Virus record (IMG/VR): IMGVR_UViG_3300043427_000924
Location: 1-20,865 of that record
Origin: a virus
Length of the DNA: 20,865 bases
Strand: one strand, 5' to 3'
The notes under the pieces were generated by a model. The model saw nothing but the letters and a program-made list of their open reading frames with translations, searched no databases and had not been told where the DNA came from. The first letter of the stretch is position 1. The number at the start of each line of letters is the position of its first letter. The translations under genes were made by a program, and so were the position numbers. Shown here piece by piece: positions 5,469-11,788 of this stretch.

Positions 5469-5499
5469 TTTGTTTAATCAATAATTTTTTTTACCTTTG
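5469..5499 (+). promoter_or_regulatory. Consensus Bacteroidota promoter
   Basis: TTTG at 5469-5472, a 19-nt spacer, and TACCTTTG at 5492-5499 match the -33 and -7 boxes of Bacteroidota exactly. The transcript would start near 5505 and reach the ATG at 5533 after a short AT-rich leader. Since the -7 box covers the possible TTG start at 5497, that upstream start is excluded. Confidence 0.8.
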
Positions 5500-5532
5500 T
5501 CCCGTTACGTTAACAATTTAAAACTTATAGCT

Positions 5533-5784
5533 ATGAGAGTAAATGGAATTAAGAACAGTATTTACGGCAGTTATGCCGGAGGAGATGGGTTGACTATGAA
5601 GAATGGTCGATTGATTAACAATAGGCCATGTGGAGAGACTGGTATTGCTGAGATGGCTAGGGCTAGGAAGATGGAGAAGAGGGAGGATAAGGTGAGTATG
5701 ATAGCTGAGGGATATGCACGTGGGGAGATGATGAGTGAGGCATCGGAGATGATGATGATGATGCCAATAAAGGTTAGGCGTTAG
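5533..5784 (+). CDS. 83-aa orphan protein, single-gene transcript
   Basis: The protein starts at the ATG at 5533, preceded by the AGCTATG context shared with other genes here. The N-terminal half is Gly/Asn-rich (NSIYGSYAGGDGLTMKNGRL). The C-terminal half is a charged helix (AEMARARKMEKREDKVSMIA) followed by a Met-rich tail with five consecutive Met. It has no membrane segment and one Cys. I do not recognise the family. Its own consensus promoter and strong terminator mean it is expressed independently of the neighbouring operons, so it may be an abundant early product or a regulator. Confidence 0.7.
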   Translation: MRVNGIKNSIYGSYAGGDGLTMKNGRLINNRPCGETGIAEMARARKMEKREDKVSMIAEGYARGEMMSEASEMMMMMPIKVRR

Positions 5785-5812
5785 TTAGTGTTTCATAATT
5801 AGTTTAGTTTTG

Positions 5813-5838
5813 GGGCATCCTTCGGGGTGCCTTTTTTT
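5813..5838 (+). terminator. Rho-independent terminator with UUCG loop
   Basis: GGCATCC, TTCG, GGGTGCC forms a 7-bp stem with one U-G wobble and a stable UUCG tetraloop, directly followed by seven T. It ends the single-gene unit at 5533-5784. Confidence 0.9.
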
Positions 5839-6111
5839 AATACATATTTAATACAGGTTTTAAAGAATAATACATAAAACGTAGTGGATGTCGTGTACTA
5901 TTTCTATATATTTCTTCTTATTATTATTATTTATGTCGATTATTGACACTAAAAATGTCAATAAAATGTCAATTATATTGATATAAATAATTGATTATTA
6001 AGAGAAATGTCGAAAATGTCGAAAATAAAACCAAAATGAAATTTAAAAATAAATTCGCGTTAAATAATAAAATATATATAGAATATAGAAATTCAAAATA
6101 TGAAAATCGGT
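5839..6111. other. AT-rich intergenic region with TGTCAA/TGTCGA repeats
   Basis: There is no convincing gene. It holds an inverted repeat TTGACA to TGTCAA around 5941-5961, a further TGTCAA at about 5967, and a tandem AATGTCGAAAATGTCGAAAAT at about 6006-6026. These are possible operators for the downstream chaperonin operon promoter. Confidence 0.45.
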
Positions 6112-6142
6112 TTTGGATATTTAAAAAGTAGTTTTATCTTTG
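6112..6142 (+). promoter_or_regulatory. Promoter of the chaperonin operon
   Basis: TTTG at 6112-6115, 19 nt, TATCTTTG at 6135-6142: an exact match to the Bacteroidota consensus. The first ATG of the operon (6147) lies only 4 nt beyond the -7 box, so the mRNA is predicted to be leaderless or nearly so. Confidence 0.75.
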
Positions 6143-6146
6143 TGGC

Positions 6147-6398
6147 ATGAAGAAATATTTAATAGTTGCACTTGCGGCATTCACCATTGAGGTGGCTTCG
6201 ACTATGTACATAGCTACTGTAGCAGACAGAAGCGTTGCGATGATCTTTTGGGCTTTCGTTGGTCCCTTTCTTGGGTTGCCATTTATCGCTTATCAGATTG
6301 AGGCAAAGAATTGGTCTGACAGGATAAGGTTGGCATTAGTCTCCGGAGTTGGTTATGCGTTAGGTGCGCTATTGGTATATCTGATTAACATTTCTTAA
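6147..6398 (+). CDS. Small integral membrane protein, first gene of the chaperonin operon
   Basis: This 83-aa protein has three predicted membrane segments: residues about 4-26, 32-52 and 61-82. They are separated by short polar turns (ADRS; EAKNWSDRIR). Gly/Pro pairs (GPFLGLP) in the second segment and a GxGxAxG-like pattern in the third resemble small transporter- or channel-like helices. No family is recognised. It lies 18 nt before groEL in the same transcript. Its start follows the promoter immediately, so translation from a leaderless message is likely. A role in membrane stress, superinfection exclusion or lysis control is conceivable but not shown. Confidence 0.75.
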   Translation: MKKYLIVALAAFTIEVASTMYIATVADRSVAMIFWAFVGPFLGLPFIAYQIEAKNWSDRIRLALVSGVGYALGALLVYLINIS

Positions 6399-6416
6399 AA
6401 TTAAATCAAATTTATT

Positions 6417-8060
6417 ATGTTTGACAGTACAGGCTATTCACCCAAGGACTTGGTCTTTGGAGAGAAGGGGCGCAACAAGTTGATTGATGGCATCACTAAG
6501 ATTGCTGATGCAGTAAAGAGTACCCTTGGCCCAGGGGGCAATACGGTGTTGATAGAGTCACCGCATCACACACATGGTATCACGGTTACAAAGGATGGGG
6601 TTACAGTTGCCAAGGCTGTTGACCTGTTTGATCCGGTAGAGAACCTTGCGGTTAGGATGATGAAGGAGGCAGCTGAGCGTACCGCTACCAGTGCAGGGGA
6701 TGGGACGACTACCTCAATAATCCTGACGGAGGCTATGGTCCTTGAGGGGACTAGGTTGCTAACGCCTGACTTGAATCGCACTGCGGTGCTAAGGCATTTG
6801 CATACTATGTGCAATGAGGTGGTCAGTCAGTTGTCGGCAAAGGCTAAGAAGGTGACGAGTAAGATGATTGCTGACGTGGCTACAATATCAGCGAATAATG
6901 ACAAGGAGATAGGGCGAATCATCGCTGAGGTGTATAAGGACATCGGGAGAGATGGCATTGTTACTGTGGAGAAGAGTCAGACCCATGAGACGTATGCTGA
7001 GACCACCAAGGGCCTAAAGATTGACAGGGGCTATCTGTCAAATATGTTCATCAATGACCAGAAGAAGGACGAGTGTGTATTTGAGGATGTGATGGTATTG
7101 GTATGCGACATTGAGATAAGTAATATCTTGCAGATTGAGAACATATTAAAGCCGATCATTACTGAGGGTAAAAAGTTACTCATCATATCGCCATGCAGTG
7201 TGAACGTGGTCAATACCCTTGCGGCCAATGTCGTAAAGGGTAACGTCAAGGTCTGCGCTATTGCTCCGCCTAACTTTGGGTATAAGCAGCACGAGCTGAT
7301 GCAGGACATCGCGATAAGTGTTGGGGCTAACTACTTCAGTGAGAAAACAGGTGACGACTTGTCGCTCATCAACTATGGCGACTTAGGCCATGCGGCAAAG
7401 GTTATTGTCTCATCTGACAAGACTATCCTACTCAAGTCAAATGCGAGAGCCAAGGCTGAGCAGGTTGACGAAAGGGTCAAGCAGCTATGGGCCGCTCATG
7501 CTATGGCAAAGCGCAAGGCTGACAAGGACTTCATCTTGGAGCGCATCGCTTCATTGACCGGTGGTATCGGTGTTATATATGTCGGAGGTAATACTGACCT
7601 GGAGCAAAAGGAGCTGTATGACCGAGTTGACGATGCAGTATGCGCTGTTAGATCTGCTTTGGAGGAGGGTATCCTTCCAGGTGCCGGCAAAGCACTCTTC
7701 GAGATTGACCATAGTAAGCTGTTGGGTGACCCTCAAAATCATGAGCTGAACGTGGCGTGGCATATCATGGACGCAGCGCTTGAGGCCCCAATCAAACAGA
7801 TACTAAAAAATGTCGGGCTTAACTTTGAGGAGGTGTATGAGTTCTTTACTCCTGAGGGATATGACAAGGTGCCTGACGGACATGGGTACAATGTCAAGAC
7901 CGGTGAGTTCGGGGACCTCATCAAGATGGGTATCGTTGACCCACTCAAGGTCACAAGGAGTGCGCTGCAAAATGCAGTAAGTGTGGCATCAACAATTCTT
8001 AGCACTAATGCCATCATCACAATGGGTAGGAGCTTTGAGATTTCTAACGCTAAACAATAA
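6417..8060 (+). CDS. groEL: Phage-encoded group I chaperonin GroEL
   Basis: At 547 aa this is full length and readily alignable by eye to bacterial GroEL. The ATP site is intact: TLGPGGNTV at residues 36-44, TKDGVTVA with D60 (equivalent of E. coli D52), GDGTTT at 94-99 with D95 (D87), and RVDDAVCAVRSALEEG with D406 (D398, the hydrolytic Asp). The apical domain (about 195-380) keeps the hydrophobic helices used for substrate and GroES binding (ISNILQIENIL; VVNTLAANVV). The C-terminus ends NAKQ and lacks the Gly-Gly-Met tail found in many bacterial GroELs. It probably folds phage virion proteins together with the GroES encoded at 9917-10174. The DNA is more GC-rich than the late genes in the lines I counted (about 48% against about 32%). 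Confidence 0.97.
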   Translation: MFDSTGYSPKDLVFGEKGRNKLIDGITKIADAVKSTLGPGGNTVLIESPHHTHGITVTKDGVTVAKAVDLFDPVENLAVRMMKEAAERTATSAGDGTTTSIILTEAMVLEGTRLLTPDLNRTAVLRHLHTMCNEVVSQLSAKAKKVTSKMIADVATISANNDKEIGRIIAEVYKDIGRDGIVTVEKSQTHETYAETTKGLKIDRGYLSNMFINDQKKDECVFEDVMVLVCDIEISNILQIENILKPIITEGKKLLIISPCSVNVVNTLAANVVKGNVKVCAIAPPNFGYKQHELMQDIAISVGANYFSEKTGDDLSLINYGDLGHAAKVIVSSDKTILLKSNARAKAEQVDERVKQLWAAHAMAKRKADKDFILERIASLTGGIGVIYVGGNTDLEQKELYDRVDDAVCAVRSALEEGILPGAGKALFEIDHSKLLGDPQNHELNVAWHIMDAALEAPIKQILKNVGLNFEEVYEFFTPEGYDKVPDGHGYNVKTGEFGDLIKMGIVDPLKVTRSALQNAVSVASTILSTNAIITMGRSFEISNAKQ

Positions 8061-8065
8061 GACCA

Positions 8066-8425
8066 ATGCTTAATACACTAGCTAAAAATATCTACGAGGG
8101 GAATAAAGCCAGAGGATTCTGGGATAATGAGCGCAATATTGGCGAGACGCTCATGCTTGTCGTTACAGAGCTTGCTGAGGCACTCGAAGCGCATCGGGCA
8201 GGGAAACTATGCACCTACGGGGACAAAATGGCTTACGCGGAGTCTGACGACACCACACAGGCATTTAAGCATCACATCAAGGACAGCTTTGAGGATGAGA
8301 TAGCTGACGCTGTTATTCGACTGCTTGATATGTGTGGTGGATTTGGTATTGACATAGACTTCCATGTGACATCAAAACTCATGTACAATGCATCAAGGCC
8401 ATACAAGCATGGTAAGAAATATTAG
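8066..8425 (+). CDS. MazG-like nucleotide pyrophosphohydrolase
   Basis: The 119-aa protein has the MazG/all-alpha NTP pyrophosphohydrolase metal motif: E35-x-x-E38 in VTELAEALEAHR and E78-x-x-D81 in FEDEIADAVIRLLD. Single-domain MazG-like enzymes hydrolyse (d)NTPs to monophosphates plus pyrophosphate. In phages they are thought to clean up nucleotide pools or alter host stress nucleotides. An insertion between the two motifs (about residues 45-75) is longer than in minimal members, but similar inserts occur in phage versions. It begins 5 nt after groEL, in the same operon. Confidence 0.85.
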   Translation: MLNTLAKNIYEGNKARGFWDNERNIGETLMLVVTELAEALEAHRAGKLCTYGDKMAYAESDDTTQAFKHHIKDSFEDEIADAVIRLLDMCGGFGIDIDFHVTSKLMYNASRPYKHGKKY

Positions 8426-8451
8426 TTCATTTTTAAAACAAATTTCACAAC

Positions 8452-9297
8452 ATGAAGCATTCTTTGCATTCCTCTTTTTACCCACACATTGACGCACATA
8501 AATTTACTACTGTAGTAAAAAAGCTCAGACAGTTTTTTGACAACAAAGGTCTCCTTGAGGTGCATACGCAAAATAGGTTGAGCATATTGGCGGCCTGCGA
8601 GAATCCGCATAGCATTGCTAAGTTTACATACAACCACAATGTCTATCCGCTACCGCAGACTGGGCAGATGTGGCTTGAGCATGAGCTGCTAACACAACCA
8701 CAAGAGAAGGGGTTTTACTGCTTGTCAACGAGCTACCGCAATGAGGAGGCGCCAATTGAGGGTCGCCACTGCATGATCTTCCCAATGTTTGAGTTTGAGT
8801 TCCATGGCACGATGACCGAGCTAGCGATAGTAGAGACTGAGCTGCTTGAGTATCTTGGTTTTAAAACACCTGCTATCAGAAACTATGAGGACGTGTGCGA
8901 TGAGTATGGGGTCAGCATCATTGAGAATGACACAGAGACAAAGCTATACCATGACGTATCTGACGCAGTGTTGTTAATGAACTTCCCAGAGCGCACCAAT
9001 CCATTTTGGAATATGGAGAGACATGACAATGGAACAGCTAAGAAAATTGACGTAATCCTCTGCGGTCAAGAGACGATTGGGTCTGCTGAGCGCAGCTGTA
9101 ATCCTGAACAGATGAAAAAGAACTTCTTTACCATCGAGGATGGCAAATACGCTGAGAAGTTATTCGAGCTTTTTAGCTACAATAGAGTAATTGATGAGCT
9201 TGAGGAGTTCCTACAAAATAAATTTATCCCACGAGTAGGGGCCGGTATTGGTATTACCAGACTCATCAGAGCCATGGAGATAAATAAATTGATTTGA
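8452..9297 (+). CDS. Stand-alone class II aminoacyl-tRNA-synthetase-like ligase core
   Basis: At 281 aa this is the catalytic core of subclass IIb synthetases (Asp/Asn/Lys type) without an anticodon-binding domain. Motif 1 region: FFDNKGLLEVHTQ (about 28-40). PQTGQMWLEHELL (68-80) matches the SPQLYKQ-type segment. Motif 2: STSYRNEEAPIEGRH with R96, E98, R105 and H106, followed by MFEFEF. The metal-site region GQETIGSAERS is at 205-215. Motif 3: GAGIGITR with R270. All ATP-binding residues seem present, so it should form aminoacyl adenylates. Stand-alone relatives include asparagine synthetase (AsnA and the archaeal AsnRS-like type) and EpmA, which modifies EF-P. Which of these it resembles, and its acceptor, cannot be told by eye. 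Confidence 0.85.
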   Translation: MKHSLHSSFYPHIDAHKFTTVVKKLRQFFDNKGLLEVHTQNRLSILAACENPHSIAKFTYNHNVYPLPQTGQMWLEHELLTQPQEKGFYCLSTSYRNEEAPIEGRHCMIFPMFEFEFHGTMTELAIVETELLEYLGFKTPAIRNYEDVCDEYGVSIIENDTETKLYHDVSDAVLLMNFPERTNPFWNMERHDNGTAKKIDVILCGQETIGSAERSCNPEQMKKNFFTIEDGKYAEKLFELFSYNRVIDELEEFLQNKFIPRVGAGIGITRLIRAMEINKLI

Positions 9298-9317
9298 TTT
9301 TGGTTTTGGAAATGTTT

Positions 9318-9344
9318 GGGGTTGGGGAAACTCAGCCCCTTTTT
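9318..9344 (+). terminator. Probable Rho-independent terminator
   Basis: GGGGTTG (9318-9324) can pair with CAGCCCC (9333-9339), with one wobble and an 8-nt loop, followed by five T. It lies between the ligase gene and the SleB-like gene. No promoter is visible between it and the next ATG, so termination may be partial. Confidence 0.6.
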
Positions 9345-9366
9345 GTCTAATTAAATTTAATCAAAT

Positions 9367-9906
9367 ATGAGATATGCAATATTTTTATTCCTGTTTACTG
9401 CGGCATTTCCCCTTTTCAATCCGATTGAGAAAAAGAAGGAGATACAGTATCGGGAGGAGCCGGTACAAGAGATTATTGAGGAGAAGAAGACGCTAGACTA
9501 CTCTATCAATAAAAAACCAAAGGCTGAGTGGAACGAGGTAGATTGGATGGCGAAGATGCTAATGTCAGAGACACCTGACTCAACTGACGTAGAGGGGCTT
9601 CGATACATGGCCATCTCCGCAGTCGTCAGAGCAGAGATGATGAAGTCGAATGTCATCAAAGCAATAACATATCCAAGAGCCTATAGCGGTGTGAATCTAG
9701 AGAGCTATATCTGGTGGAGAGCTGAGCCAACAAGTATACACAAAGCAATTGCGTGGGACTTAGTAGAGAATGGTCTCAGAGAAAGCGATCCAAAAATCTA
9801 TGCATTCTGCAATATGAGCATCATCTCCGAGAAGAATAGGAGATGGTTTAGAACACTAAAGTTCTATAAAAAAATCGGAGAGGTAACATTTTTTCTTTTA
9901 CCATAA
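9367..9906 (+). CDS. SleB-like cell wall hydrolase, secreted or anchored
   Basis: This 179-aa protein starts with a hydrophobic segment (RYAIFLFLFTAAFPLF, residues 2-17) that acts as signal or anchor. A charged Glu/Lys linker (about 20-55) follows. The C-terminal domain resembles the SleB/Hydrolase_2 lysozyme-like fold: DWMAKMLMSET with E68 in the position of the catalytic Glu, then LRYMAISAVVRAEM, VIKAITYPRAYSGVN and a downstream KAIAWDLVENGL. The usual VLNRV segment is changed to VVRAEM, so it is a divergent member. It probably cleaves peptidoglycan in the periplasm, for lysis or entry. It follows the terminator at 9318-9344 and precedes groES by 10 nt. Confidence 0.65.
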   Translation: MRYAIFLFLFTAAFPLFNPIEKKKEIQYREEPVQEIIEEKKTLDYSINKKPKAEWNEVDWMAKMLMSETPDSTDVEGLRYMAISAVVRAEMMKSNVIKAITYPRAYSGVNLESYIWWRAEPTSIHKAIAWDLVENGLRESDPKIYAFCNMSIISEKNRRWFRTLKFYKKIGEVTFFLLP

Positions 9907-9916
9907 ATCTAATCTA

Positions 9917-10174
9917 ATGCAACCAATAGGAAAGTACATAGTCGTTTCGTCAATTGACGAGGAAATTAAAACAGATTCCGGCATCATCCTTTCAGGAGAC
10001 GATGCCAGTCAATTCAGATATAAAAAGGGTAAGGTAGTAAAACCTGGCACTGACGTATCTGTGATAAAAGAAGGGGACGTTGTCTACTACGACAAGGGAT
10101 TCTCATTCACGATGATCATCAATAACGAGCAGCATACAATCATTCGGGAGACCGACGTCGTTGTTGTTTGTTAA
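9917..10174 (+). CDS. groES: GroES-like co-chaperonin
   Basis: At 85 aa it is slightly shorter than bacterial GroES (about 95). It begins with the strand PIGKYIVV. EEIKTDSGIILSGDD (residues 15-29) matches the mobile loop, with the hydrophobic tripeptide IIL at 23-25 that docks on GroEL. Later motifs fit the family: KKGKVVKPG (about 37-45), IKEGDVVYYDKG (50-61) and TIIRETDVVVV (74-84). It should form the heptameric lid for the GroEL encoded at 6417. It is separated from groEL by three genes rather than lying next to it. Its 3' end overlaps the convergent regulator gene by 35 bp. Confidence 0.9.
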   Translation: MQPIGKYIVVSSIDEEIKTDSGIILSGDDASQFRYKKGKVVKPGTDVSVIKEGDVVYYDKGFSFTMIINNEQHTIIRETDVVVVC

Positions 10175-10586
10175 AAGCATTCATTTCAACAATCATATCT
10201 TTGTAAACCTTCTCGCTATACTTAGCTTTCCTTTTTAGGAAGATAGGGTTATTACATTTTTGCACAGGGATGTCTTCTCCATTTAGCTTTCTGTAAAGGT
10301 CAGCAATGAGAAGCTTCCCTTTGTCGCTCATTTGGTATATAACTGCTCTTCCTCGACCTTTCTTTCTGAAGATTTCAAACCATCCATCATCAAGTAATTT
10401 TTGAAATCTCTCCCTATTCCAAGTCAATATTCGATTAAATTCATCAAATCTTTCTCTGGTAAAGTACCCTTCAGAGTACATGAAGATTAAAACATCTAAC
10501 TCTGCCTGCGATATTTTGTGTTTTGCTTTGAAGTACTGACGTATTACCTTGTAATATTTCAGATAATCTCTGGGTGGTGTAGCCAT
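10140..10586 (-). CDS. Winged-helix transcriptional regulator (MarR/PadR-like)
   Basis: The 148-aa protein is mainly helical with a winged-helix pattern: ISQAELDVLIFMYSEGYFTR (about 25-44), a recognition-helix region with LTWNRERFQKLLDDGWFEIF, and a basic wing RKKGRGRAVIYQMSDKGK. This is the layout of MarR/PadR-type dimeric regulators. It is the only leftward gene among the rightward genes and is transcribed divergently from the late operon. The two promoters share an inverted repeat, which is the obvious candidate operator. It probably controls late gene timing and its own synthesis (inference). Its 3' end overlaps groES convergently. Confidence 0.8.
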   Translation of the reverse strand: MATPPRDYLKYYKVIRQYFKAKHKISQAELDVLIFMYSEGYFTRERFDEFNRILTWNRERFQKLLDDGWFEIFRKKGRGRAVIYQMSDKGKLLIADLYRKLNGEDIPVQKCNNPIFLKRKAKYSEKVYKDMIVEMNAFNKQQRRRSPE

Positions 10587-10612
10587 TTTATTAAATTTTA
10601 TTAAATTTTATA

Positions 10613-10643
10613 CAAATATAATCAGGAAAACTTATTATATTTG
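10613..10643. promoter_or_regulatory. Divergent promoters with shared 10-bp inverted repeat
   Basis: CAAATATAAT (10613-10622) and ATTATATTTG (10634-10643) are perfect inverted arms with an 11-bp centre. The outer 8 bp of each arm are TATATTTG, the Bacteroidota -7 box. The left one reads leftward to the regulator (ATG 10586), the right one rightward to the late operon (ATG 10666). Neither has a good -33 box at 19 nt. Each -7 element falls in the other's -33 position, so occupancy should be mutually exclusive or need an activator. Confidence 0.65.
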
Positions 10644-10665
10644 ACCGAAATAAAAAAATATTCAC

Positions 10666-10893
10666 ATGGCAGACGATAAAAAAACTAAAGAAAAGCCTGT
10701 TTCTGGTAGTATAGACTTGGCTAAAAAGCTGAATGATATTACATTCAGTAACAAGCAGGTCAAAATGATTACTGAAATGCAGGCTGAAAATAGCAGGCTC
10801 AAGGAAATGATGGGAAGAAAGAAAAGTGCGCAAGCAAGTATGCCAAGAATAGCAGGTTTAGCAACATTAGGGAATCAATTTAAAAATCAATAA
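10666..10893 (+). CDS. Small late protein, coiled-coil
   Basis: The 75-aa protein opens the late operon, 22 nt after the rightward -7 box. The N-terminus is Lys/Asp-rich. Residues about 18-52 form a likely amphipathic or coiled-coil helix (VKMITEMQAENSRLKEMMG). The C-terminus is basic and Ala/Gly-rich. Its position resembles that of small scaffold-like or minor virion proteins, but no family is recognised. It is followed by a run of small basic genes with spacings of 1-4 nt or short overlaps. Confidence 0.7.
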   Translation: MADDKKTKEKPVSGSIDLAKKLNDITFSNKQVKMITEMQAENSRLKEMMGRKKSAQASMPRIAGLATLGNQFKNQ

Positions 10894-10894
10894 C

Positions 10895-11065
10895 ATGAAA
10901 AAGACAGCATCAACTCCGAATTTACCTTCATCTTCTCGTATGCAAATGGCGGCCGGTGGCGACAAAATGGCTCCAATGGCTAAAAAGGCTGGCAAAGCTG
11001 GTGCCACTACCAAGATGATGAAAGGAGCTTCTAAAAAATCAATGCCTGCGAAGAAAGGCTACTAG
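10895..11065 (+). CDS. Short, highly basic Ala/Lys/Met-rich protein
   Basis: A 56-aa frame runs from ATG 10895 to TAG 11065, with the next gene's ATG just after it at 11067. The sequence is low in complexity: Lys, Ala, Gly, Met and Ser (GGDKMAPMAKKAGKAGATTK and similar), with no acidic residues apart from one Asp. The composition is like small DNA-binding or histone-like virion proteins, possibly packaged with the genome. The tight fit between two genes supports it as real. Confidence 0.6.
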   Translation: MKKTASTPNLPSSSRMQMAAGGDKMAPMAKKAGKAGATTKMMKGASKKSMPAKKGY

Positions 11066-11066
11066 T

Positions 11067-11336
11067 ATGAAGCTAGAAACTCAAAAGTTTATGGGTAAAA
11101 ACCAACTTGTGGAAAGGCTTTCAGCGCAAGTTGGTTCCATAGACCGAGCAAAAGCAATTTTAATCAAGCGTGGTGACATGAAACCTGACGGAAAGACACT
11201 CACAGCGAAAGGAATGAAGCGAAATGCAATGACTGCAAGCGAAAGAGCGGTAGATAGAGCGGCAAAAGCGTCAGGTAAACCAAAATCAGACTACAAATAC
11301 AACCCATTAACAAATAGAGCAACCTTAAAAAAGTAA
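11067..11336 (+). CDS. Small basic protein, helical
   Basis: The 89-aa protein is basic. The N-terminal half has FMGKNQLVERLSAQVG and SIDRAKAILIKRGDM, which reads like a small helical domain recognising nucleic acid. The second half is Lys/Ala/Arg-rich (KGMKRNAMTASERAVDRAAK) with a short tail LTNRATLKK. In the late operon it sits among similar basic proteins. No family can be named with confidence. Confidence 0.7.
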   Translation: MKLETQKFMGKNQLVERLSAQVGSIDRAKAILIKRGDMKPDGKTLTAKGMKRNAMTASERAVDRAAKASGKPKSDYKYNPLTNRATLKK

Positions 11337-11340
11337 AAAT

Positions 11341-11508
11341 ATGGCTAAGTCAAAGAAACAAGAGGTCGTAGAGGATGAGGTGATCGAGCAACCTGTAGTA
11401 TCTGAAGAGGTACAAGAGGAAAAGGTAGAGGAACCCAAGCAAGAAGAGGTGCATCCTCACAAAGTAGGACTACAATCAAGAGACTATAGAAGCAAATATG
11501 GCAAATAA
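11341..11508 (+). CDS. Short acidic Glu/Val-rich protein
   Basis: A 55-aa frame runs from ATG 11341 to TAA 11508, overlapping the next gene's start at 11498. The N-terminal 40 residues are almost all Glu, Val, Gln and Lys (VVEDEVIEQPVVSEEVQEEK). The C-terminus ends LQSRDYRSKYGK. An acidic partner among basic small proteins could neutralise or chaperone them before packaging (inference). Confidence 0.6.
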   Translation: MAKSKKQEVVEDEVIEQPVVSEEVQEEKVEEPKQEEVHPHKVGLQSRDYRSKYGK

Positions 11509-11788
11509 AGCGACAATGAAATGCAATAGCCCTAAATCATCAGACCGACCAGGTAAAAAGATGATGGTTAAGGCTTGCTCCGGTGGGCAAGAGAAGCTTT
11601 TGCACTTCGGTGCCAAGGGTTATGGTAACAACTACTCCGAGGCAGCTAGAAAAAGCTTTAAAGCAAGGCATAAATGCGATACAGCAGATGATAAGCTAAC
11701 GCCAAGGTATTGGGCTTGTAAAAAACTATGGGCAGGCCCTGGTGGTAGCACAATAAGTAACCCTAAAGGTAGACAAGGTAAGTACTAA
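11498..11788 (+). CDS. Conserved small phage protein (SFKARHKCD type)
   Basis: The 96-aa protein has the pattern I recall from conserved small phage proteins: MKCNSPKSSDRPGKK, KACSGGQEKLLHFGAKGYG, then ARKSFKARHKCD and a C-terminal LTPRYWACKKLWAGP. Cysteines at about 9, 28, 60 and 73 could bind a metal or form disulfides. The function is unknown; such proteins occur in many aquatic phages in structural regions. It overlaps the stop of the 55-aa gene and the start of the next gene, so translation is coupled. Confidence 0.75.
   Translation: MANKATMKCNSPKSSDRPGKKMMVKACSGGQEKLLHFGAKGYGNNYSEAARKSFKARHKCDTADDKLTPRYWACKKLWAGPGGSTISNPKGRQGKY

Noticed and set aside
5497-5532. Upstream TTG start for the 83-aa gene
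   Set aside because: It lies inside the -7 box of the promoter, so it would not be transcribed.
5889-5987. 32-codon rightward hydrophobic frame
   Set aside because: No promoter or leader, and it overlaps the TGTCAA repeats; probably chance in AT-rich DNA.
6566-8020. Several leftward frames opposite groEL
   Set aside because: Antisense shadows of a strongly conserved gene; their protein sequences show no domain features.
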